Below, in pieces: positions 44,832-54,429 of a DNA stretch of 64,000 bases. The stretch is taken from positions 1 through 64,000 of the forward strand of contig JAKFWF010000013.1 in assembly GCA_021730785.1 (NCBI GenBank), in the 5' to 3' direction. Numbering within the stretch: the first letter of the stretch is position 1; each line of letters opens with the position of its first letter. The translations under genes were made by a program, and so were the position numbers. This stretch comes from Hyphomicrobiaceae bacterium. GTDB lineage: Bacteria; Pseudomonadota; Alphaproteobacteria; Rhizobiales; Hyphomicrobiaceae. The notes beneath the pieces were generated by a model. The model had not been told where the DNA came from and searched no databases. It saw only the letters and a program-made list of their open reading frames with translations.

Positions 44832-46970
44832 ATGACGATCGAAACCAACGAGCCCCTGCCCCTGAGCGACGAAGCGCCCGTCGCTGCGCCACGCCGCAGC
44901 GGCACGGAAGTCATCCAGCATTACCTGAGGCTGCTGCCGTCTTCGCCGGGCGTCTACCGCATGATCGATGCAGGCGGCGACGTGATCTACGTCGGCAAGG
45001 CGCGCTCGCTGAAAGCACGCGTGTCGAACTATGCGCGCCTGCAGGGGCACCCGAACCGCATCGCCCGCATGATCGCGTCGACCGTGTCGATGGAGTTCGT
45101 CACCGTCGGCACGGAAGCCGAGGCGCTGCTGCTGGAAGCGAACCTGATCAAGCGCTTCCGGCCGCGCTACAACGTGCTGATGCGGGACGACAAGTCGTTC
45201 CCCTATATCGTCATCAGCCGCGACCACGCAGCGCCGCAGCTGACCAAGCATCGCGGCGCGCGCAATCGCAAGGGCGACTATTTTGGCCCGTTCGCCTCGG
45301 CCGGCGCCGTCAACCGCACGCTCAACATGCTGCAGCGCGCGTTCCTGCTGCGCTCGTGCGCCGACAGCGTCTACGAAGCGCGTACGCGGCCCTGCCTGCT
45401 ATTCCAGATCAAGCGCTGCGCTGCGCCCTGCACGGGCGAAATCTCGACCGAGGACTATGGCCGCCTGGTCGATGAGAGCGTGCGCTTCCTGCGCGGCGAG
45501 AGCCAGAACGTGCGGCGGATGTACCAGCGCATGATGGAGGAGGCGGCGGAAAAGCTCGAGTTCGAGCAGGCGGCGAAGTTCCGCAACCGGCTGTGGGCGC
45601 TGGCCCATGTGACCGCCGATCAGACCATCAACCCGGACGGCATCGAGGAGGCCGACGTGTTCGCCGCCCACCAGGATAGCGGGCAGACCTGCATTCAGGT
45701 GTTCTTCTTCCGCACGGGGCAGAACTGGGGCAACCGCGCCTACTTCCCGCGCGCCGACCGGTCGTTCGAGGTGGGCGACATCCTCGATAGCTTCATCGCG
45801 CAATTCTACGACGACAAGCCCGTGCCGCGCCTGATCTTGTTGTCGCACGAGGTGCCATCGCGCGCGCTGCTGGTGGAGGCGCTGTCGATCAAGGCCGAAC
45901 GCAAGGTCGAGATCAGCGTGCCGCAGCGGGGCACCAAGATCGGGCTTGTCGAGCATGCGGGGCAGAATGCGCGCGAGGCGCTCGGCCGCAAGCTCGCCGA
46001 GACGTCGTCGCAGACCATTCTGCTGGCAGCGCTCGCCGACCGTTTCGGGCTGGCTGCCCCGCCGCGCCGCATCGAGGTCTACGACAACAGCCACATCATG
46101 GGCACCAGCGCGGTCGGCGGCATGATCGTCGCGGGCGCGTCGGGGTTCGCCAAGAACCAGTACCGCAAGTTCAACATCAAGAGCGAGGGCCTGACGCCCG
46201 GCGACGACTACGCGATGATGCGCGAGGTGCTGACCCGCCGCTTCAAGCGGGTGGCGGCGGAGTTGGCGGGTGAGGGCGAGACACCGGAACAATCGAGCCC
46301 GACCTCCACCGACGGCGGCGGTATATCGAGCCGCATCGTCCAGCCGGCGACCCCGCCGACCGGTGCGCGCGGCGCCGATGCGATTGCGTTCGGCGTGCTG
46401 CGCGCCGATCCCCTGTCGGCCCCGGCCGGCGCCACGGCAGCGGAGATGAACGCAGCCACCGACGATGATGACGACGACGAGGAAGGTTCCGACACCGAGG
46501 AGATGCCTTCGATCCCCGATCTGGTGCTGATCGACGGCGGCGCCGGGCAGTTGGCGGTCGCCCGCGAGGTCCTGGCCGAACTTGGTCTCACCGACCGCAT
46601 TCCCCTCGTCGGCGTTGCCAAGGGGCCCGATCGCGATGCCGGGCGGGAGCACTTCCACGTGCCGGGCCGGCCGAAGTCGTTCATGCTGGAGCCGCGCGAT
46701 CCGGTGCTGTACTTCGTGCAGCGGCTGCGGGACGAGGCGCACCGGTTCGCCATCGGCACGCACAAGGCCAAGCGCGCGAAGGCATTGGGCGTCAACCCAC
46801 TCGACGACATCGACGGCATCGGGCCGACGCGCAAGCGGGCGCTGCTCAGCCACTTCGGCTCGGCCAAGGCGGTGTCGCGTGCCGGCATCGAGGATCTGAA
46901 GGTGGTGCCGGGCATCTCCGCGCAGATGGCGCAGGCGATCCACGATTTCTTCAACGAGAAGAAGGGGTGA
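44832..46970 (+). CDS. uvrC: UvrABC excinuclease subunit C, with a large acidic insertion
   Basis: 712 residues, incision subunit of nucleotide excision repair. The GIY-YIG domain has GVYRM and VIYVGKAR (51-58). The Cys-rich linker [13 protein letters not shown], the UvrB-binding UVR motif near 225, the RNase H-like C-terminal nuclease ([19 protein letters not shown]) and the final HhH pair ([11 protein letters not shown]) are all there. An insertion of about 80 residues (roughly 480-558) sits inside the C-terminal nuclease domain; it is poorly ordered and ends with the acidic run [14 protein letters not shown]. This explains the length above the usual 610. The ATG at 44832 is chosen over an upstream ATG at 44796. 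Confidence 0.94.
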   Translation: MTIETNEPLPLSDEAPVAAPRRSGTEVIQHYLRLLPSSPGVYRMIDAGGDVIYVGKARSLKARVSNYARLQGHPNRIARMIASTVSMEFVTVGTEAEALLLEANLIKRFRPRYNVLMRDDKSFPYIVISRDHAAPQLTKHRGARNRKGDYFGPFASAGAVNRTLNMLQRAFLLRSCADSVYEARTRPCLLFQIKRCAAPCTGEISTEDYGRLVDESVRFLRGESQNVRRMYQRMMEEAAEKLEFEQAAKFRNRLWALAHVTADQTINPDGIEEADVFAAHQDSGQTCIQVFFFRTGQNWGNRAYFPRADRSFEVGDILDSFIAQFYDDKPVPRLILLSHEVPSRALLVEALSIKAERKVEISVPQRGTKIGLVEHAGQNAREALGRKLAETSSQTILLAALADRFGLAAPPRRIEVYDNSHIMGTSAVGGMIVAGASGFAKNQYRKFNIKSEGLTPGDDYAMMREVLTRRFKRVAAELAGEGETPEQSSPTSTDGGGISSRIVQPATPPTGARGADAIAFGVLRADPLSAPAGATAAEMNAATDDDDDDEEGSDTEEMPSIPDLVLIDGGAGQLAVAREVLAELGLTDRIPLVGVAKGPDRDAGREHFHVPGRPKSFMLEPRDPVLYFVQRLRDEAHRFAIGTHKAKRAKALGVNPLDDIDGIGPTRKRALLSHFGSAKAVSRAGIEDLKVVPGISAQMAQAIHDFFNEKKG

Positions 46971-46972
46971 CG

Positions 46973-47233
46973 ATGATAACCGCCGACCTTGCAACTGCGC
47001 CCGCGTCGCTTGATCCGCTGATCCTCGACCTCGTCGAATGGGTCGCGCGCGAACCGCGTGCGCTCGCCGATGTCATGGATGCCTGGCGCACGTCGTGTCC
47101 ACGGCTCACGGTGTGGGAGGATGCGGTCGACCGCGGGTTCGTGAAGCGCGAGGCGGCAGGTAGTGCCGGCGCAGTCGTGAGCGTGACAGCCGCTGGCCTC
47201 GCGTTCCTCCAGCGCCATAGACGGCATGGGTGA
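46973..47233 (+). CDS. small winged-helix-like protein
   Basis: 86 residues. The ATG at 46973 has AAGGGG 5 bases upstream and starts 2 bases after the uvrC stop. The sequence WVAREPRALADVMDAW, a second helix and TAAGLAFLQRH look like a winged helix fold. Several alphaproteobacteria have an open frame of this kind after uvrC, from memory. Translational coupling with uvrC is likely; role unknown. Confidence 0.6.
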   Translation: MITADLATAPASLDPLILDLVEWVAREPRALADVMDAWRTSCPRLTVWEDAVDRGFVKREAAGSAGAVVSVTAAGLAFLQRHRRHG

Positions 47234-47398
47234 ATGCTCGCCAACAGGCGGCCGTCTTAACCGCGATCGGGCGGGCGCTGGCCGTGGGCCGCGAAACCGG
47301 TTAAGAGCACCACCAACTCAACCCACACGCCGGTGTTGTCGGCCAGCGCCCCTGCGCTGGCGCCGACCTTGGCCCTCCGCTTGAAAAGCCCGACCCCC

Positions 47399-49465
47399 AT
47401 GACGTTTCCAACGACCCATCCGGCACTTGCCCGTGCCCTCACCGAGCGCGACTATACCACGCCCACCGCGGTGCAGCTGGCCGTGCTCGCACCCGAAGCC
47501 GCCAAGCGCGACTTGCTGGTGTCGGCGCAGACTGGCTCCGGCAAGACCGTGGCCTTCGGCCTCGCCATGGCATCAACCCTGCTCGGCGACGCCGACAAGT
47601 TCGAGCGCGCCGCCGAGCCGCAGGCCCTCATCGTCGCGCCGACGCGGGAGCTTGCCATGCAGGTGCACCGCGAGCTCGAATGGCTCTATGCAGCGACTGG
47701 CGCCCGCATCATCACCTGCGTCGGCGGCATGGAGCCGCGCGCCGAAGTCCGCAACCTGAAAAGCGGCGCACACATCGTGGTCGGCACGCCCGGCCGCCTG
47801 CGTGACCATATCGACCGGGGGCGCCTCGACCTCGCCTGGCTGAAAACCGTCGTGCTGGATGAGGCCGACGAGATGCTCGACCTTGGTTTCCGCGAGGATC
47901 TTGAATTCATCCTCGACAAGACGCCGCAGGATCGCCAGACGCTGCTGTTCTCGGCGACCATGCCGCGCGAGATCGAGACGCTATGCCGCCGCTACCAGCG
48001 CGACAGCCTGCGCATAGAAACCCTGCGCCGCAACGAGCAGCATGCCGACATCGAGTATCAGGCGATTCGCGTTGCTGGCCACGACGTCGAGAACGCGGTC
48101 GTCAACACGCTGCGGTTCCATGAATCGCGCGCGACGTTGGTGTTCTGTGCGACGCGTGAGGCTGTGAAGCGCCTGCACGCGCGCCTGCTCGATCGCGGGT
48201 TCTCGGCCGTGGCGCTGTCGGGCGAACTGACCCAGGCCGAGCGCACGAGCGCGCTGCAATCTTTGCGCGACGGGCGCGCCCGCGTGCTCGTCGCAACCGA
48301 CGTCGCAGCCCGCGGGCTCGACCTGCCTGACCTCGCCCTCGTCATCCACGCCGACCTGCCCAACGACGGCGAGACGCTGCTGCATCGCTCCGGCCGGACG
48401 GGGCGCGCGGGCAAGAAGGGCCTGTGCATTCTGATCGTGCCGTATAACAAGCGCCGCAAGGCCGAGACGCTGCTGGCCGCCGCCAAGCTCACCGTCACCT
48501 GGGCCAAGGCGCCGGCGGCCGACGAGATCCGCGCCCGCGACCAGGAACGGTTCCTGGCCGATGCCGTGTTCACCGACGGGGTGAGCGACGAGGAGCGCGC
48601 GCTGGCAGCGGCGCTCCAGGCCGCGCGCACGGCTGATGAGATCGCGGTTGCGCTCGTGCGCTTGCACCGCGCTCAGCTGCCGGCACCGGAGGACCTCGCC
48701 GAGGATGCCGGCCCACCGCGGCGCGATGGCACCGCCCGCCACGGTGCGGATCGCTTCGAGCGTCCAACAGGTGACAACGTGCGCGGGTTCCGCGCGCGCG
48801 ATTCAGCCACGCCCGAGCGGGAGCGCGCGTTCAAGCCGCGCAGCGAGGATGGCACGCCAGCTGCGCAGCGCGAGCGGGGACCTGAACGCCGCGAGCGGAC
48901 CGAGCGCCCCGACGGTCGCCAGTGGACCTGGTTCCAGCTCAACATCGGTCGCGAGCGCAATGCCGATCCACGCTGGCTGCTGCCGCTGATCTGCCGCGCG
49001 GGTGACGTGACCAAGACCGAGATCGGCCTGATCAAGATCGATGACCGCGATACGCGGTTCCAGATTCTGGCCGAGGTGGCCGACAAGTTCGCTGCCACCG
49101 CGCGCTCGAACAAGACCAAGGAAGGACATATCAGCCGGGTCGGCGAGACGGCGATCGAGGCGGCGCCTGTGGTGGCTGTCGATATCCCGGCGGCACCGAA
49201 GCCTGACTTCGTCAAGCCGAAGCCGCCGCGTGATCCATCGGCCCGTGGTTTCGTCGCGCGCGATCCAGACCGTGATCTTGCAGCCAAGCCGAAGTCCAAG
49301 CCGCCGTGGAAGGATCGCGCTGGCGCGAAACCAAAGAGCGGCTACGTCGCCCGCACGACCCCGTCCGCCGGCAAGGATGCGCGCAACCCGAGCCCGATGC
49401 CGAAGGGTGGCAAGCCGGCGTCCAAGTACGCGTTCAAGAAGAAGCACCGCGCGCTGGCAAAGTAA
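47399..49465 (+). CDS. DEAD-box RNA helicase with DbpA-like RNA-binding domain
   Basis: 688 residues. Motifs: AQTGSGKT (43-50), PTRELA, DEAD (LDEADEMLD near 156), SAT, and HRSGRTGRAG. A DbpA/CsdA-type RNA-binding domain spans about 509-570 (TWFQLNIGRERNADPRWLLPLICR). The last 110 residues are Lys/Arg/Pro rich. In that family the C-terminal domain directs binding to structured RNA such as 23S rRNA. This is a different subgroup from the RhlE-type at 3039. The ATG at 47399 is preferred. The gene is followed by a REP-like element. Confidence 0.87.
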   Translation: MTFPTTHPALARALTERDYTTPTAVQLAVLAPEAAKRDLLVSAQTGSGKTVAFGLAMASTLLGDADKFERAAEPQALIVAPTRELAMQVHRELEWLYAATGARIITCVGGMEPRAEVRNLKSGAHIVVGTPGRLRDHIDRGRLDLAWLKTVVLDEADEMLDLGFREDLEFILDKTPQDRQTLLFSATMPREIETLCRRYQRDSLRIETLRRNEQHADIEYQAIRVAGHDVENAVVNTLRFHESRATLVFCATREAVKRLHARLLDRGFSAVALSGELTQAERTSALQSLRDGRARVLVATDVAARGLDLPDLALVIHADLPNDGETLLHRSGRTGRAGKKGLCILIVPYNKRRKAETLLAAAKLTVTWAKAPAADEIRARDQERFLADAVFTDGVSDEERALAAALQAARTADEIAVALVRLHRAQLPAPEDLAEDAGPPRRDGTARHGADRFERPTGDNVRGFRARDSATPERERAFKPRSEDGTPAAQRERGPERRERTERPDGRQWTWFQLNIGRERNADPRWLLPLICRAGDVTKTEIGLIKIDDRDTRFQILAEVADKFAATARSNKTKEGHISRVGETAIEAAPVVAVDIPAAPKPDFVKPKPPRDPSARGFVARDPDRDLAAKPKSKPPWKDRAGAKPKSGYVARTTPSAGKDARNPSPMPKGGKPASKYAFKKKHRALAK

Positions 49466-49529
49466 GGCGAGGGCTCTGCCTTCGACCGGCCATTGGCCTG
49501 AGGCCCTTGGAACCCCGCTTGAAGGCGGG
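49466..49529. repeat. REP-like element, copy 2, with a third hairpin
   Basis: Directly after the helicase stop codon comes the same layout as at 30868: GCGAGGGC-then-CTGCC, the CCATTGGCCTGAGGCCCTTGG hairpin, and AACCCC. A third stem CCCCGC-TTGAAG-GCGGGG (49512-49529) completes it. Its position after a stop agrees with copy 1. It may be a transcript-ending or 3'-protecting element. Confidence 0.6.
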
Positions 49530-49578
49530 GCCAGGGGCGAACCTCTCGCACCACGCGAGCAAACGACAGGATGATCTC

Positions 49579-50748
49579 ATGCCGTTGCGCATCACCGATG
49601 TCCGCGAAGTGACGAAGCCGATCTCATCGCCAATCCGCAACGCCTACATCGACTTCACCAAGATGACGACGAGCCTGGTCGCGGTTCGCACCAACGTGAT
49701 GCGCGATGGCAAGCCGGTGGTCGGCTACGGCTTTAACTCGAATGGTCGTTATGGCCAGGGCGGGCTGATCCGCGAACGCTTTGCGCCGCGCCTGCTGGCA
49801 GCCGATCCCAAAACGCTGCTGGACGCGACCGGCGACAACCTCGATCCCGACCGGGTGTGGGCCGCCATGATGGCGAACGAGAAGCCGGGCGGACACGGCG
49901 AGCGCTCGGTCGCAGTCGGTACGCTCGACATGGCGGTATGGGATGCGGTGGCAAAGATCGCCGGCAAGCCGCTGTTCCGGCTGCTTGCTGAACGGCACAA
50001 GCGCAAGGCTGATCCCCGTGTATTCGTCTATGCGGCGGGCGGCTACTACTATCCGGGCAAGGACAATAGTGCGCTGTGCCGCGAAATGCGCAGCTACCTG
50101 GATCGCGGTTACACGGTCGTGAAGATGAAGATCGGCGGCGCGTCGCTCGCCGAGGACAGGAGCCGTATCGAAGCCGTGCTGGGCGAGATCGGATCGCAGG
50201 CCCGCCTCGCCGTCGACGCCAACGGCCGCTTCGATCTGGAAACCGCGATTGCTTACGCGAAGATGCTGCGCGACTACCGACTGTTCTGGTACGAGGAGGC
50301 GGGCGATCCGCTCGACTACCGCCTGCAGGCACAACTGGCCGACTTCTATCCTGGTCCCATGGCGACGGGGGAAAATCTGTTCAGCCACCAGGACGCAAAG
50401 AACCTCATCATCTACGGCGGCATGCGACCCGACCGCGATTGGCTGCAGTTCGACTGCGCGCTGTCCTATGGCCTGTGCGAATACCAACGCACGCTGGGAG
50501 TACTGGCGACGCACGGCTGGTCGCCGGCACGCTGCATTCCCCACGGCGGACACCAGATGTCGCTCAACATCGCAGCCGGCCTCAGTCTCGGCGGCAACGA
50601 GAGCTATCCCGATTTGTTCCAGCCCTACGGCGGCTTTCCCGACGGCGTGAAGGTCATCGACGGGCATATCACCATGCCCGATCTCCCCGGCATCGGCTTC
50701 GAGGGCAAGAGCGATCTCGCAGCCGAAATGCAGGCCTTGGGTGGCTGA
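49579..50748 (+). CDS. tarD: D(-)-tartrate dehydratase (enolase superfamily)
   Basis: 389 residues, the size of Bradyrhizobium japonicum TarD, and with the catalytic residues at the same numbers as I recall: Lys182/Lys184 (VVKMKIGG), Asp213 (AVDANGR), Glu239 (WYEEAGDP), Glu265 (TGENLFSH) and His322 (CIPHGGHQM). It dehydrates D-tartrate to oxaloacetate with Mg(II). The N-terminus (RITDVREVTKPISSPIR) also matches. ATG at 49579. A RuBisCO-like gene and cupin gene follow after 182 bases, suggesting a sugar-acid catabolic group. Confidence 0.9.
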   Translation: MPLRITDVREVTKPISSPIRNAYIDFTKMTTSLVAVRTNVMRDGKPVVGYGFNSNGRYGQGGLIRERFAPRLLAADPKTLLDATGDNLDPDRVWAAMMANEKPGGHGERSVAVGTLDMAVWDAVAKIAGKPLFRLLAERHKRKADPRVFVYAAGGYYYPGKDNSALCREMRSYLDRGYTVVKMKIGGASLAEDRSRIEAVLGEIGSQARLAVDANGRFDLETAIAYAKMLRDYRLFWYEEAGDPLDYRLQAQLADFYPGPMATGENLFSHQDAKNLIIYGGMRPDRDWLQFDCALSYGLCEYQRTLGVLATHGWSPARCIPHGGHQMSLNIAAGLSLGGNESYPDLFQPYGGFPDGVKVIDGHITMPDLPGIGFEGKSDLAAEMQALGG

Positions 50749-50930
50749 GTACGGGTGCGGCGCGGCGGCAACCTCGGCGCGGGGTTAACCGCCTGTGCGT
50801 CCGTGTTGCCTTGACGTTTAGGTGGCCGACCGGGCAGACCACATGGAGTGAGGCCGTGAGCCCGCAGTGGCGGGTGTGCGGTGGGGGAGCAGTCCGGCGC
50901 ACCTGCGCCGCCTTGCCATAGGGGAATGAC

Positions 50931-52082
50931 GTGCAAAAGCTGATGCCCGGAGCGCAGTTGCACGGCGAGCGTCTCGACATCGAGGCGGGCCGTCTGCGCG
51001 TCACCTACCTCGTGCGGTCGGAAGCGGGTGCGATAGAGGCGCGGGCGCGGGCCATCGCCGTGGAGCAAAGTGTCGAACTGCCGGTCGAGGCGATCGACGA
51101 CGCGCGCATACGGGACGAGATCGTCGGTGAAGTCGTCGATATCAACGAGCGCGGCGCTGGCGTATTCGAAGTTGCGATCGCGCTGGCGCAAGCGACCATG
51201 CCGCCCGAACCCGGACAGTTCCTCAACATGCTGTTTGGCAATACGTCGCTGCACGACGACGTCACGTTGCACGATGTCGAGGTGCCGCCCGGCTATCTCG
51301 CACGGTTCGGTGGACCAGCGGTCGGGCTCGACGGCCTGCGGGCGCTGGTTGGCGCCGAGGGCCGGGCGCTGACGGCGACCGCCTTGAAGCCGCAAGGATT
51401 GCCGGCCACTGAACTGGCGCGCCTGGCGAGCGCGGCTGCACGCGGTGGCATCGACATCATCAAGGACGACCACGGGCTCGCCGACCAGACGTACAGCCCG
51501 TTCGCGGAACGGGTCGCGGCCTGCGCGAAGGCTGTCGCCGCATCCAACCGCGCGAGCGGTCGCCGGGCTGCCTATGCGCCGAGCTTGTCGGGTTCGCTCG
51601 ACCAACTGCGCGCACAAATCGCGATTGCCCGCGACCATGGCGTCAAGGTGGCCTTGATCGCGCCGATGGTGGTTGGACTGCCAGCCTTCCACACGCTCGC
51701 GCGGGAGGCCGGCAATATGGCTTTCCTCGCCCATCCCTCGCTTGGGGGTGCGAGCCGTATCGCCCCGCCGCTGCTGCTTGGCCGCATCTTTCGCATGTTC
51801 GGCGCCGATGCGACGATCTTCCCGAACTATGGCGGGCGGTTCTCCTACAGCCAGCAGACCTGCCGCGACATCGCTGTTGCCGCCACTGCATCATGGAACG
51901 GGATCGCGGCCAGCGTGCCGACGCCAGCCGGCGGCATGAGCCTCGATCGGGTCGACGAGATGCTGGCGTTTTACGGCCGCGACTGTATGCTGCTGATCGG
52001 CGGCAACCTACTGATCAACCGCGATCGCATTGCTGAAGCGGCCGCCAGCTTCGCCGACAAGGTCGCCCGCCATGGCCACTGA
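50931..52082 (+). CDS. RuBisCO-like protein (form IV)
   Basis: 383 residues starting at GTG with GGGGAA upstream. RuBisCO large-subunit fold: KPQG (153-156) replaces KPKLG, KDDHG (178-182) replaces the KDDE of the metal site so the Glu is His181, and GG loops lie in FPNYGG and LLIGGN. The carbamylated Lys position is Lys178. It cannot fix CO2 as such. Known activities in form IV include thiomethyl-sugar enolases and oxo-acid transcarboxylases or hydrolases acting on apionate-type sugar acids. The neighbours tarD and a cupin suggest sugar-acid metabolism. Confidence 0.85.
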   Translation: MQKLMPGAQLHGERLDIEAGRLRVTYLVRSEAGAIEARARAIAVEQSVELPVEAIDDARIRDEIVGEVVDINERGAGVFEVAIALAQATMPPEPGQFLNMLFGNTSLHDDVTLHDVEVPPGYLARFGGPAVGLDGLRALVGAEGRALTATALKPQGLPATELARLASAAARGGIDIIKDDHGLADQTYSPFAERVAACAKAVAASNRASGRRAAYAPSLSGSLDQLRAQIAIARDHGVKVALIAPMVVGLPAFHTLAREAGNMAFLAHPSLGGASRIAPPLLLGRIFRMFGADATIFPNYGGRFSYSQQTCRDIAVAATASWNGIAASVPTPAGGMSLDRVDEMLAFYGRDCMLLIGGNLLINRDRIAEAAASFADKVARHGH

Positions 52083-52551
52083 CAAGTCGCATTCGCCGGC
52101 AGACAAGCCACCGAACTTCCGGCCGGCCCTGACGCCAGGGCGCTGGGATGCAACCGCCGTTCACGCCTACAAGGACGAGGGCGCCGCCCCGTTCAAGGAC
52201 GTGACGCGGCAGGTGCTGTTCGCCGATCCCGCAATGGCTGCCGAGTGGCGCTATTTCGAAGTCGCGAGCGGCGGGCATTCGACGCTGGAGCGGCACGAGC
52301 ATGTGCACGCGGTCATGGTGCATCGCGGGCGCGGGCGCTGCATGGTCGGAGCGGAGATCCGCGACATCGCGTCCGGCGATCTGGTGTACGTGCCGGCCAT
52401 GACTTGGCACCAGTTCCGCGCGACGAGCGATGAGCCGCTCGGCTTCCTCTGCCTCGTCAATGCCGCGCGCGACAAGCCCCAGCTGCCGACCGCGAAGGAA
52501 CTGGCCGCGCTGAAGCGCGATCGGACGGTGGCAGCCTTCGTCCGGACCTGA
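52072..52551 (+). CDS. cupin-domain protein
   Basis: 159 residues, single-domain cupin with metal-binding His75 and His77 (GGHSTLERHEHVH) and His113 (PAMTWHQF). The first Glu of the motif is not obvious. It starts inside the RuBisCO-like gene, overlapping its stop by 11 bases, so it is coupled. It may be an isomerase or epimerase for the same sugar acid. No signal peptide. Confidence 0.8.
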   Translation: MATDKSHSPADKPPNFRPALTPGRWDATAVHAYKDEGAAPFKDVTRQVLFADPAMAAEWRYFEVASGGHSTLERHEHVHAVMVHRGRGRCMVGAEIRDIASGDLVYVPAMTWHQFRATSDEPLGFLCLVNAARDKPQLPTAKELAALKRDRTVAAFVRT

Positions 52552-52562
52552 CGATCGCAGCC

Positions 52563-52937
52563 CTACTTCGGCAGTTCAACGACCATCGTCGCGCCGTCGT
52601 AACCCTTGGGCTTGTGACGCGCGCGCACGGTCACGCGGGTGATGCCCGGCGGCACGACGACGTTGTCGAGTTCGCGGGTGAACGGCTGTTCGTCGTCGTG
52701 CGGGTGCAGCAGAACGCGGGTGCCAAGCACCGTGCCGTCGGGTGCCAGTACCTCGAACGCGTCGGCATAGTGGCTCCAACCGGTATCGACGCTTTTGATG
52801 GTCACATCGAAGGCGTACGTCGCCCCGGTCTTGCGTACGGCGACCTTGATGACGTCGGCTTCGCCGGCCAGGGCGCCGAATGCAGTCCACAGCAGGTGGC
52901 AGAGCACGGCGAAGGTGGTGAATGCGGCCTTTGGCAT
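52563..52937 (-). CDS. small secreted protein
   Basis: 124 residues with a signal peptide (AAFTTFAVLCHLLWTAFGALAG, cleavage near LAG|EA at about 26). The mature part has strand-rich sequence (ATYAFDVTIKSVDTGWSHYADAF, HPHDDEQPF) suggesting a small beta-sandwich. I do not recognise it. GGAGG is 4 bases before the ATG. It converges with the cupin gene. Confidence 0.65.
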   Translation of the reverse strand: MPKAAFTTFAVLCHLLWTAFGALAGEADVIKVAVRKTGATYAFDVTIKSVDTGWSHYADAFEVLAPDGTVLGTRVLLHPHDDEQPFTRELDNVVVPPGITRVTVRARHKPKGYDGATMVVELPK

Positions 52938-53125
52938 GGGTCCTCCATTTGTTGCGCCGGTTGGTGCCAGGGGGCTGCAGCCGTCTATCGCCCGGGAGAA
53001 AAGGGGATGCAAACACTCGTTCGATTTGCCGTGCCGATGATCCAGATAACTCCGGGGCTTGCTCCGCCGCCTGCCGCTGCTATGACGGGGCAGCACCGAC
53101 GTTTGGGTGACCCGAGGGGTAAGTC

Positions 53126-54040
53126 ATGGAACTCGATTTTCATACGCTCGACGTGTTCACCGACCGGCGCTTTGCCGGCAATCCGCTGGCCGTGGTGCAC
53201 GGCGCCGATGGCCTCGATACGGCTGCCATGCAGACCATCACGCGCGAGTTCAACGTGTCTGAGACCGTGTTCGTGATGAAGGCGGACAACCCGACCCACT
53301 CGGCCAAGATCCGCATCTTTACACCCGCTTCCGAGTTGCCGTTCGCAGGCCACCCGACGGTCGGCACCGCCGTGCTGCTGGCTGAACTGCGCGCCGGCGT
53401 CGTGACCGGCGACATGGACAGCCTTGTCGTGCTCGAAGAAAAGATCGGCACCGTGCGCGTGGGCGTGAAGTTGCGCAAAGGTAGCGCTGCCTTCGCTGAG
53501 TTCGATGCACCGAAGTTGCCAGAGGCCGGTGGACCAGCGCCAGCCACCGATCTGCTGGCGGCAGCGGTCGGGCTCGAACCATCGGAAACGGGCTTTGCCA
53601 ACCATCGCCCGTCGCGGTTCTCAGCCGGCGTACCGTATGTGTTCCTACCCGTCGCATCGCTGGCGGCGGTCGCCCGCGCGGACGTGCGCGCTGATCAATG
53701 GGCCGATGCCTTCGGCGGGCCCAGGGCCGGTAACATCGTCGTCTATTGCCGCGAAACCATCTCCTCTTCGTCGGCCTTTCACGCGCGGGTCTTCTTTCCC
53801 GGTGCGGGTGTCGTCGAAGACCCGGCGACCGGCTCGGCGGCGGCAGCGTTTGCCGGCGTGGTCCACCACTTCGATGGCTTGCGCGACGGCAGCTACCGGC
53901 AAGTGATCGAGCAGGGCTTCGAAATGGGCCGCCCCAGCCACATCATCCTCGGCATGGAGGTGGCAGGTGCCAGGCTCACCAACGTGCGGATCGGCGGCAG
54001 TGCCGTGCGGGTCACCGCGGGCAAGATCAGGGTGAAGTGA
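53126..54040 (+). CDS. PhzF-family isomerase
   Basis: 304 residues. The catalytic Glu is in the segment FNVSETVFV (about residue 46), and DPATGSAAAAF is the C-terminal signature. The two-lobed fold is related to diaminopimelate epimerase. Substrates of this broad family vary (trans-2,3-dihydro-3-hydroxyanthranilate in the phenazine pathway); no phenazine genes lie here, so it is a generic family member. The gene has GAGGGG about 8 bases before the ATG. Confidence 0.85.
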   Translation: MELDFHTLDVFTDRRFAGNPLAVVHGADGLDTAAMQTITREFNVSETVFVMKADNPTHSAKIRIFTPASELPFAGHPTVGTAVLLAELRAGVVTGDMDSLVVLEEKIGTVRVGVKLRKGSAAFAEFDAPKLPEAGGPAPATDLLAAAVGLEPSETGFANHRPSRFSAGVPYVFLPVASLAAVARADVRADQWADAFGGPRAGNIVVYCRETISSSSAFHARVFFPGAGVVEDPATGSAAAAFAGVVHHFDGLRDGSYRQVIEQGFEMGRPSHIILGMEVAGARLTNVRIGGSAVRVTAGKIRVK

Positions 54041-54139
54041 GGGTGGTGGGGGGAGCGGTAGAATTCCGCTCGGTCTTCAGGAAATTGGTCGGCCGGTCAG
54101 GGTGCGAGGGTAGCGATGGCAGCGCGCCCTATCCACCCC

Positions 54140-54169
54140 TTGCAATTTCTTAGTGATTTGGGCTTTATC
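54140..54169 (+). promoter_or_regulatory. possible promoter of the leu leader
   Basis: TTGCAA (54140-54145) and TTTATC (54164-54169) with an 18-base spacer form a fair sigma-70 promoter. It precedes the Leu-rich leader peptide by about 40 bases, which is the right spacing for an attenuated operon. Confidence 0.35.
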
Positions 54170-54210
54170 TCACCCCAGAAGTTCAAAGACACCCGAGTTG
54201 ACCCAAGTCC

Positions 54211-54309
54211 ATGCGCTCCGCCACCGCATCGATCCGCAGCCTCGGAGCGCCACTTGCGCCCCTCGCGGATCTGCGCGCACGCGCCCTCCTTCTGCTTACC
54301 AGCCCCTGA
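54211..54309 (+). CDS. leuL: leu operon leader peptide (32 residues, Leu-rich)
   Basis: A 32-codon frame from ATG at 54211 to TGA at 54309 has 8 Leu codons, 4 of them consecutive (CTC CTT CTG CTT, codons 26-29). It precedes leuA by 120 bases. Its stop region CCCCTGA (54303-54309) can pair with TCAGGGG (54348-54354), and ACAGTC (54316-54321) with GACTGT (54372-54377); the two pairings compete or cross. This is the arrangement expected for translation-dependent attenuation by leucine. I see no oligo-T terminator, so the downstream step could be Rho or ribosome-site masking. The Shine-Dalgarno sequence is weak. Confidence 0.6.
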   Translation: MRSATASIRSLGAPLAPLADLRARALLLLTSP

Positions 54310-54429
54310 TCATCGACAGTCCGGGCCCATTGGCCGCGGGCGGGTGCTCAGGGGAAACGAACATAAAAACCGACTGTAACGGAAACCCCGGCAGCCGCAG
54401 GCGCCGCTGATCCAAACGGACCGCATCCA

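Noticed and set aside
50931-52082. Functional CO2-fixing RuBisCO
   Set aside because: Key residues differ (KPQG, KDDH) and no small subunit or phosphoribulokinase is present.
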